DNA of 11,219 nt, taken from contig JAHELH010000050.1 of NCBI GenBank assembly GCA_024644285.1, positions 1 to 11,219 on the forward strand. The letters run 5' to 3'. Of this stretch, positions 7,520 to 11,219 are shown piece after piece. How positions within the stretch are numbered: the stretch's first letter is position 1; every line of letters begins with the position of its first letter. A model generated the notes under the pieces. It saw nothing but the letters and a program-made list of their open reading frames with translations, made no database searches and was not told the origin of the DNA. The position numbers and the translations under genes are program-made. The DNA comes from Paracoccaceae bacterium. Lineage in GTDB: Bacteria; Pseudomonadota; Alphaproteobacteria; Rhodobacterales; Rhodobacteraceae.

Positions 7520-7548
7520 ATCAAAGCACAAAGATGCAATTGCATCAA
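7520..7548 (-). promoter_or_regulatory. Candidate promoter for the marR-type gene
   Basis: On the minus strand TTGATG (7543-7548) and TTTGAT (7520-7525) are separated by 17 nt. Each hexamer matches the sigma-70 consensus at four of six positions. Initiation about 7 nt downstream would fall at or next to the ATG at 7513. The -35 hexamer overlaps the perfect palindrome at 7533-7546, which would allow autorepression. Confidence 0.45.
7533..7546. promoter_or_regulatory. Perfect 14-bp palindrome, probable MarR operator 1
   Basis: GATGCAATTGCATC reads identically on both strands. It lies in the spacer between the divergent marR-type gene and doxX, immediately upstream of the doxX -35 hexamer and overlapping the candidate marR -35. 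Length and symmetry fit a MarR dimer site. The assignment to this regulator rests on position and on the second copy at 7578-7591. Confidence 0.75.
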
Positions 7549-7550
7549 CA

Positions 7551-7579
7551 TTGACCCGAGCCGCCAGGTGAAATATACA
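7551..7579 (+). promoter_or_regulatory. Sigma-70-type promoter of doxX-gst
   Basis: TTGACC (7551-7556) and TATACA (7574-7579) are separated by exactly 17 nt. Each is five of six to the TTGACA/TATAAT consensus. Transcription would start near 7586, about 24 nt before the doxX ATG. The spacer is visibly richer in A and T than the surrounding genes. The second palindrome (7578-7591) overlaps the end of the -10 and the predicted start point, a repressing position. Confidence 0.75.
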
Positions 7580-7591
7580 TGCATTTGCATC
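7578..7591. promoter_or_regulatory. Imperfect palindrome, probable MarR operator 2
   Basis: CATGCATTTGCATC matches 12 of 14 positions of the perfect palindrome at 7533-7546. ATGCA and TGCAT arms flank a TT centre. Its centre is 45 bp from that of the first copy. It covers the end of the doxX -10 hexamer and the predicted transcription start, so binding would block initiation. Confidence 0.7.
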
Positions 7592-7609
7592 TATTTTGTG
7601 GAGAGACCC

Positions 7610-8038
7610 ATGTCGCATACCGAAACGCAACTCGCCGCCTTCCTGCTGCGCCTCGCCCTGGGCGTCATGTTCCTGGCCCACAGCGTGGTCCTGAAGCTCT
7701 TCGTGTTCACCCTCCCCGGCACGGCGCAGTTCTTCGTCACGCTCGGCTTGCCGGGATGGCTGGCCTACGCGGTCTTTGCATCCGAGGTGGTGGCCGGAAT
7801 CCTGCTGATCCTCGGCATCCAGACCCGCTGGGTCGCGCTGGCCATGGTGCCGCTTCTGGCCGGGGCCACCTGGGCGCATCTGGGCAATGGCTGGATGTTC
7901 GCCTTTCCGAACGGCGGCTGGGAATACCCCGCCTACCTGACGCTGCTGGCTTTCGTGCAATCGCTTCTCGGCGACGGCGCCTGGGCGCTGAAGCCGTCCA
8001 CACCGTTGCCGGCCGCCAGGTCCGTCCCGCATCTCTGA
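7610..8038 (+). CDS. DoxX-family inner-membrane protein
   Basis: This is a 142-residue DoxX-type protein with four predicted membrane segments, roughly 8-29, 46-68, 73-90 and 106-121. The first segment is LLRLALGVMFLAHSVVLKL, typical of the family, and the AEFASEVVAGI-type motif appears as VFASEVVAGILLILG (56-70). Family knowledge: DoxX proteins are often tied to quinone or thiol stress, for example CatD of Bacillus subtilis, which is under a MarR/DUF24-type repressor, and the mycobacterial DoxX-SodA-SseA membrane complex. No catalytic activity can be read from the sequence. ATG 7610 has GGAG (7600-7603) 6 nt upstream and places the first membrane segment at the N-terminus. It is the first gene of a two-gene operon with the GST, 16 bp apart, behind a strong promoter with an overlapping operator. 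Confidence 0.88.
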   Translation: MSHTETQLAAFLLRLALGVMFLAHSVVLKLFVFTLPGTAQFFVTLGLPGWLAYAVFASEVVAGILLILGIQTRWVALAMVPLLAGATWAHLGNGWMFAFPNGGWEYPAYLTLLAFVQSLLGDGAWALKPSTPLPAARSVPHL

Positions 8039-8054
8039 CAAAGGAGCATCCCCC

Positions 8055-8786
8055 GTGACACAGCACAGCTTTCACGATCGCCTGACCCTGATCAGCCATC
8101 CGCTTTGCCCCTACGTCCAGCGCGCCGCCATCGCCCTGGCGGAAAAGCAGGTCCCGTTCCAGCGGATCGACATCGACCTCGGCAACAAGCCCGACTGGTT
8201 CCTGGCGATCTCGCCGCTGGGCAAGACCCCGGTCCTGCAGGTCGGACAGGGCCGCCGGAGCACGGCGATCTTCGAATCCACCGTGATCCTGGAATATCTC
8301 GAGGAAACCACGCCGGTGCCGCTCTACCCCGCCGACCCCCTGCACCGCGCCGTAGAGCGCGGCTGGATCGAGATCGGCACTTCCATGTTGAACGCCATCG
8401 CCGCGCTCTACGGCGCGGCTGACCGGGCCGCCTTCGACCGGGCCACCGATGCCATCGGGCAGCTGGCCGCCCGGCTCGAAGAGCGGCTGCAATCGCGGCA
8501 GATCGGGCCCTGGTTCGGCGGCGGGACCTTCGGCATCGTCGACGCGGCCTTCGCGCCCGTGTTCCGCTATTTCGACAGCTTCGAGACCGAGGCCGGCCTG
8601 CGCCTGCTGGACGGCCATCCTGCGATCGCGGCCTGGCGTTCCGATCTGGGCCAACGCACCTCGGTGCGCCAAGCGGTCGCCGCCGACTACCCGCACCGCC
8701 TGAAACGCTTCCTGCTTGGCCGGGGTGGCGTGCTCGGCGCGATGATCACCGCGCACGGCGGCGCGCAGCGTCCCGCCGTCGCCTGA
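8055..8786 (+). CDS. Glutathione S-transferase family protein (Cys-type active site)
   Basis: This is a 243-residue cytosolic GST. The N-terminal thioredoxin-like domain (about 8-88) has LISHPLCPYVQR with Cys18 in the CPY position, as in omega-class, glutathionyl-hydroquinone-reductase-like and dehydroascorbate-reductase-like GSTs, rather than a Tyr or Ser site. It also has the cis-proline in KTPV (P59) and the glutathione-binding ES pair (E74, S75). The C-terminal helical domain runs from about 95. A cysteine-type site suggests thiol transfer or reductive deglutathionylation rather than simple conjugation; that is inference. The start is GTG 8055, with AAGGAG (8041-8046) 8 nt upstream. It follows doxX by 16 bp and is surely in its operon, under the MarR-type regulator. 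The last ~25 residues extend past the usual fold and are low in recognisable motifs. A strong hairpin overlaps its stop codon. The substrate is unknown. Confidence 0.93.
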   Translation: MTQHSFHDRLTLISHPLCPYVQRAAIALAEKQVPFQRIDIDLGNKPDWFLAISPLGKTPVLQVGQGRRSTAIFESTVILEYLEETTPVPLYPADPLHRAVERGWIEIGTSMLNAIAALYGAADRAAFDRATDAIGQLAARLEERLQSRQIGPWFGGGTFGIVDAAFAPVFRYFDSFETEAGLRLLDGHPAIAAWRSDLGQRTSVRQAVAADYPHRLKRFLLGRGGVLGAMITAHGGAQRPAVA

Positions 8787-8808
8787 CCGCGCCGCGCGGC
8801 GGGGTCAG
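8783..8808 (+). terminator. 26-bp near-perfect palindrome at the gst stop codon
   Basis: Positions 8783-8808 form a palindrome with a single mismatched pair (8789/8802). The outer arms are CTGACC (8783-8788) and GGTCAG (8803-8808), and the core is CGCCGCGCGGCG (8790-8801). The TGA of gst lies in the left arm. No T-tract follows, but the stem is very stable, and such GC-rich hairpins commonly end transcripts or protect 3' ends in GC-rich bacteria. Confidence 0.55.
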
Positions 8809-8890
8809 ACGCCCGCCGCGCACCCCCTATTCAATGCCGGTCCGGGCCGCTAGAACCGCGCGCAACCCGACGCAATGCGGCAGGACCCTC

Positions 8891-10429
8891 GTGAAACCCA
8901 TCCGCCTGATGCAAGGCTTCCTGACCGTCGGTCTCTGGACCCTTCTCAGCCGCGTCCTGGGCTTCGTCCGCGACATCATGATCGCCGCCTTCCTCGGCGC
9001 CGGCCCGGTGGCCGAGGCCTTCCTGATCGCCTTTGCGCTGCCCAACATGTTCCGCCGCTTCTTCGCCGAGGGCGCGTTCAACATGGCCTTCGTGCCGATG
9101 TTCTCGAAAAAGCTCGAAGGCGGCGAGGACGCCGCCGACTTTGCCCGCGACGCCTTCGCCGGGCTGGCGACCGTGCTGATCGTCTTCACTTTGATCGCCA
9201 CCCTGCTGATGCCCTGGCTGGTGATCGCCATGGCCTCGGGCTTTCTCGCGGACGACCGCTTCGACCTCGCCGTCGATTACGGACGCATCATCTTTCCCTA
9301 CATCCTGTTCATCTCGCTGGCGGCGCTGCTCTCGGGCGTGCTCAACGCCACCGGCCGCTTCGCCGCCGCCGCCGCCGCGCCGGTGCTGCTGAACATCCTG
9401 CTGATCAGCGCCATGGTGATCGCCCGCCGCTCCGGCTGGCCCATCGGCGACACGCTGGCCTGGGGCGTGCCCGTCGCGGGCCTCGCCCAGCTTGCGCTGG
9501 TCTGGATCGCCGCGTCGCGCGCCGGATACCGTCTGATCCCGCGCCGCCCGCGGTTGACGCCGGAACTCAAGCGCCTTGCGATCATTGCAGCGCCCGCCGC
9601 GCTCGCCGGCGGTGTCGTCCAGGTCAACCTGCTGATCGGCCGTCAGGTCGCCAGCTGGTTCGACGGCGCCATCGCCTGGCTGAACTACGCCGACCGGCTC
9701 TACCAGCTGCCGCTCGGCGTCGTCGGCATCGCGGTGGGCGTGGTGCTCCTGCCCGATCTCTCGCGCCGCCTGCGCGCCGGCGACACGCCCGGCGGCCGCG
9801 ACGCCTTCAACCGGGCGGCGGAGATCTCGCTGGCGCTGACCGTGCCCTCCGCTATGGCGCTGATCGTGATCCCCATGCCGCTGATCTCGGTGCTGTTCCA
9901 GCGCGGCGCCTTCGGCGCGGACGACGCCGCCGCCACCGCCGCGGCGCTGGGGATCTACGGGCTCGGCCTGCCCGCCTTCGTGCTGCAAAAGGTGCTGCAG
10001 CCGCTCTACTTCGCGCGCGAGGACACCAAGCGGCCGTTCTACTATGCGCTGGGCTCGATGCTGGTGAACGCCGTCCTCGCCATCGGTCTCGCGCCGGTCA
10101 TCGGCTATCTCGCCGCCGCCGTCGGCACTTCGCTCGCCGCCTGGGCCATGGTGGCGCAGCTCTGGCTCGGCAGCCGCGTTATGGGCGAAGCCGCCGAAAC
10201 CGACGCCCGGTTCCGCCGACGCGTCCTGCGCATCCTCGCCGCCGCGGCTCTGATGGGCGTCGTTCTGCTTGGCCTCGCCTGGGCGCTCGGCCCGGCCTTC
10301 ACCACACCCGGCTGGCGCTACGCCGCCCTGGCGGCCCTGGTCACAGCCGGCATCGCCACCTACTTCACCGCCGCCCACCTCCTCGGCGCGCTGAAATTCG
10401 CCGAGATCCGCCGCACCCTGCGCCGCTAG
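8891..10429 (+). CDS. murJ: Lipid II flippase MurJ (MviN)
   Basis: This inner-membrane flippase of the MOP superfamily moves lipid II to the outer face for peptidoglycan synthesis. At 512 residues it fits the family, with about 14 hydrophobic segments. Motifs: LLSRVLGFVRD (18-28, R21 and R27 in the positions of E. coli R18 and R24), AEAFLIAFALPN (41-52), RRFFAEGAFNMAFVP (55-69), and YADRLYQLPLGVVGIAVG in the region of the second lobe's essential arginine. Where E. coli has Asp39 this protein has Glu42, a conservative change. I start at GTG 8891 because the family N-terminus KPIRL-GFLTVG follows directly and AGGA (8882-8885) lies 5 nt upstream. The ATG at 8834 would add 19 residues unlike the family. 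murJ commonly follows glnD in alphaproteobacteria; here the marR-doxX-gst block separates them. It converges with the rhomboid-like gene. Confidence 0.96.
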   Translation: MKPIRLMQGFLTVGLWTLLSRVLGFVRDIMIAAFLGAGPVAEAFLIAFALPNMFRRFFAEGAFNMAFVPMFSKKLEGGEDAADFARDAFAGLATVLIVFTLIATLLMPWLVIAMASGFLADDRFDLAVDYGRIIFPYILFISLAALLSGVLNATGRFAAAAAAPVLLNILLISAMVIARRSGWPIGDTLAWGVPVAGLAQLALVWIAASRAGYRLIPRRPRLTPELKRLAIIAAPAALAGGVVQVNLLIGRQVASWFDGAIAWLNYADRLYQLPLGVVGIAVGVVLLPDLSRRLRAGDTPGGRDAFNRAAEISLALTVPSAMALIVIPMPLISVLFQRGAFGADDAAATAAALGIYGLGLPAFVLQKVLQPLYFAREDTKRPFYYALGSMLVNAVLAIGLAPVIGYLAAAVGTSLAAWAMVAQLWLGSRVMGEAAETDARFRRRVLRILAAAALMGVVLLGLAWALGPAFTTPGWRYAALAALVTAGIATYFTAAHLLGALKFAEIRRTLRR

Positions 10430-10462
10430 GCTCCCTCATCTTGCCGATAAGACCTCGGGGGA

Positions 10463-10483
10463 GTCCCGGACGTGATCCGGGAC
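10463..10483. terminator. Perfect palindrome between convergent genes (terminator or REP-like unit)
   Basis: GTCCCGGA (10463-10470) and TCCGGGAC (10476-10483) form a perfect 8-bp stem over a 5-nt loop, in the 72-bp gap between murJ and the convergent rhomboid-like gene. The gene ends are symmetrical around it, so it could stop transcripts from both sides. From memory, sequences of the form CCCGGA-N5-TCCGGG recur in spacers of many alphaproteobacterial genomes, so it may also be a dispersed REP-like element. A genome count would decide. Confidence 0.55.
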
Positions 10484-10501
10484 GCCGGCAGAGCCCGCTT
10501 C

Positions 10502-11185
10502 TCAGCGCTGCCGCAGCCGCGCCACCACCCGATCCCAGCCGCCGGGGCTCACCAGGAAGGACAGGCCGAACCCGGACGCGAAGCCCGCCAGATCGGCCAC
10601 CCAGTCCGGCGTGCCCCCGAACAGCAGGCCGAATATCAGCTGGATCCCCATCAGGAACCCGATCAGTGTGAAGGCCCGCGCCTGTGGTCCGCCGGTCTGC
10701 GCCAGCTTCACCCACAAAAGGAAGGTGAACGCCCCGATCAGCCCGTAGACCGCCGGAAACCCGCCGATCAGCGGATAGGGGCTGTCGACCAAGAGCGCAT
10801 AGACCCCCGCCCCCACAATCGCCGAGCCGAAGAACAGCACCAGCACCGCGAGCGGAGAGAACACCTCTGCCACCATCTTCCCCAGCGCCAGCAGGAAGAC
10901 CAGCACGAACAGCACGTGGGTGAAACTGCCGTGCACGAACGGGTAGGTCACGATCCGCATCACGTGGCGCGCCGGCCAAACCCCCTGCGCCCACATCTGC
11001 GCATAGACGTCCTCGACGAAGGCGAAGCGCGTGATCGCCGCCAGCCGCCAGCCGACCGCCTCGGGCCCGCCGATCAGCCCCCGCGCGCCCAGCTGGAGCG
11101 CGACCTCGATCGCGAAGATCACAGCCGCCAGCGCCACCACGACGGGCGGCAAAGCGTTGAACGGGCTCTCGTCGTGACCCTGCAT
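10502..11185 (-). CDS. Rhomboid-fold membrane protein lacking the catalytic residues (pseudoprotease)
   Basis: This is a 227-residue protein with about six membrane segments and a clear rhomboid layout: YPFVHGSFTHVLF (81-93), a membrane segment with GGFPAVYGLIGAF (141-153), and VADLAGFASGF (196-206). Aligned by eye with E. coli GlpG, the catalytic Ser201 of GxSG is Phe143, the catalytic His254 is Asp198, and the oxyanion-hole Asn154 is Val94, while His145 and His150 are kept as His85 and His90. It should not cleave proteins. Known inactive rhomboid relatives (iRhoms, derlins) bind and route membrane proteins, so a binding or chaperone role is possible, but that is inference. I start at ATG 11185, preceded by a purine-rich GAAAGGCAGG stretch on this strand. 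Automated annotation would probably call it a serine protease. It converges with murJ. Only 34 bases remain upstream, and I see no clear promoter in them. Confidence 0.85.
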   Translation of the reverse strand: MQGHDESPFNALPPVVVALAAVIFAIEVALQLGARGLIGGPEAVGWRLAAITRFAFVEDVYAQMWAQGVWPARHVMRIVTYPFVHGSFTHVLFVLVFLLALGKMVAEVFSPLAVLVLFFGSAIVGAGVYALLVDSPYPLIGGFPAVYGLIGAFTFLLWVKLAQTGGPQARAFTLIGFLMGIQLIFGLLFGGTPDWVADLAGFASGFGLSFLVSPGGWDRVVARLRQR

Positions 11186-11219
11186 GCCCTGCCTTTCTTG
11201 ACGCTCCCCGGGCCATCCG

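Noticed and set aside
7520..7600. Riboswitch, attachment site or small-RNA gene in the A/T-richer marR-doxX spacer
   Set aside because: The structure is fully explained by two operator palindromes and two facing promoters. There is no tRNA-like or riboswitch-like pattern and there are no direct repeats.
7514..8041. N-terminal extension of the MarR-type gene through doxX
   Set aside because: It lies antisense to a clear membrane-protein gene and across the promoter and operators. ATG 7513 gives the normal MarR length.
8834..8890. ATG 8834 as the murJ start
   Set aside because: The 19 extra residues are unlike MurJ N-termini. GTG 8891 has a good ribosome-binding site and begins with the family's KPIRL sequence.
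8809..8890. murJ promoter TTCAAT-N15-TAGAAC
   Set aside because: Short spacing and a weak -35. It may be real but is not distinguishable from chance.
8831..10378. 515-codon open frame on the minus strand opposite murJ
   Set aside because: The product is dominated by Gly, Gln, Asp, His and Arg with no motif. MurJ on the other strand is unmistakable.

Overview
The window is a GC-rich, densely coded stretch of chromosome, very likely from an alphaproteobacterium of the Rhodobacterales (Paracoccaceae/Rhodobacteraceae). I base this on base composition, on the protein style (for example the MurJ N-terminus and the rhomboid-like protein), and on the gene neighbourhood. It carries ten genes, no RNA genes, no CRISPR array and no recognisable insertion sequence. 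No stretch longer than 300 bases lacks a gene.

Left part (1-4247). The window opens inside a YifB/ComM-type AAA+ ATPase gene on the + strand. It converges, with only 3 bp between stop codons, on a minus-strand operon read rsmI (16S rRNA C1402 2'-O-methyltransferase) -> yraN (UPF0102 nuclease-like) -> gshB (glutathione synthetase). rsmI and yraN share an ATGA overlap. Divergent from rsmI is a periplasmic lipoprotein of the LpoA/LppC type (penicillin-binding-protein activator), so the familiar rsmI / lpoA / yraN neighbourhood is preserved.

Middle (4207-8786). glnD, the PII uridylyltransferase/uridylyl-removing nitrogen sensor, overlaps the lipoprotein gene by 41 nt and probably starts at TTG. 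Next comes a small self-contained divergon: a MarR-family repressor on the minus strand facing doxX and a glutathione S-transferase gene on the plus strand. Their 96-bp spacer holds a perfect 14-bp palindrome, a second copy matching at 12 of 14 positions, and a well-formed promoter (TTGACC-N17-TATACA) whose -10 region is overlapped by the second copy. This is the best candidate in the window for an incompletely described system. It looks like a thiol- or electrophile-linked detoxification module, and gshB, which makes the GST co-substrate, lies about 6 kb away.

Right part (8787-11219). murJ, the lipid II flippase, is convergent with a rhomboid-fold membrane protein. That protein has Phe, Asp and Val where active rhomboids have the catalytic Ser, catalytic His and oxyanion-hole Asn, so it should be a pseudoprotease. 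A perfect 8-bp-stem palindrome sits between these two genes and a near-perfect 26-bp palindrome overlaps the gst stop codon. Both are probable transcript ends.
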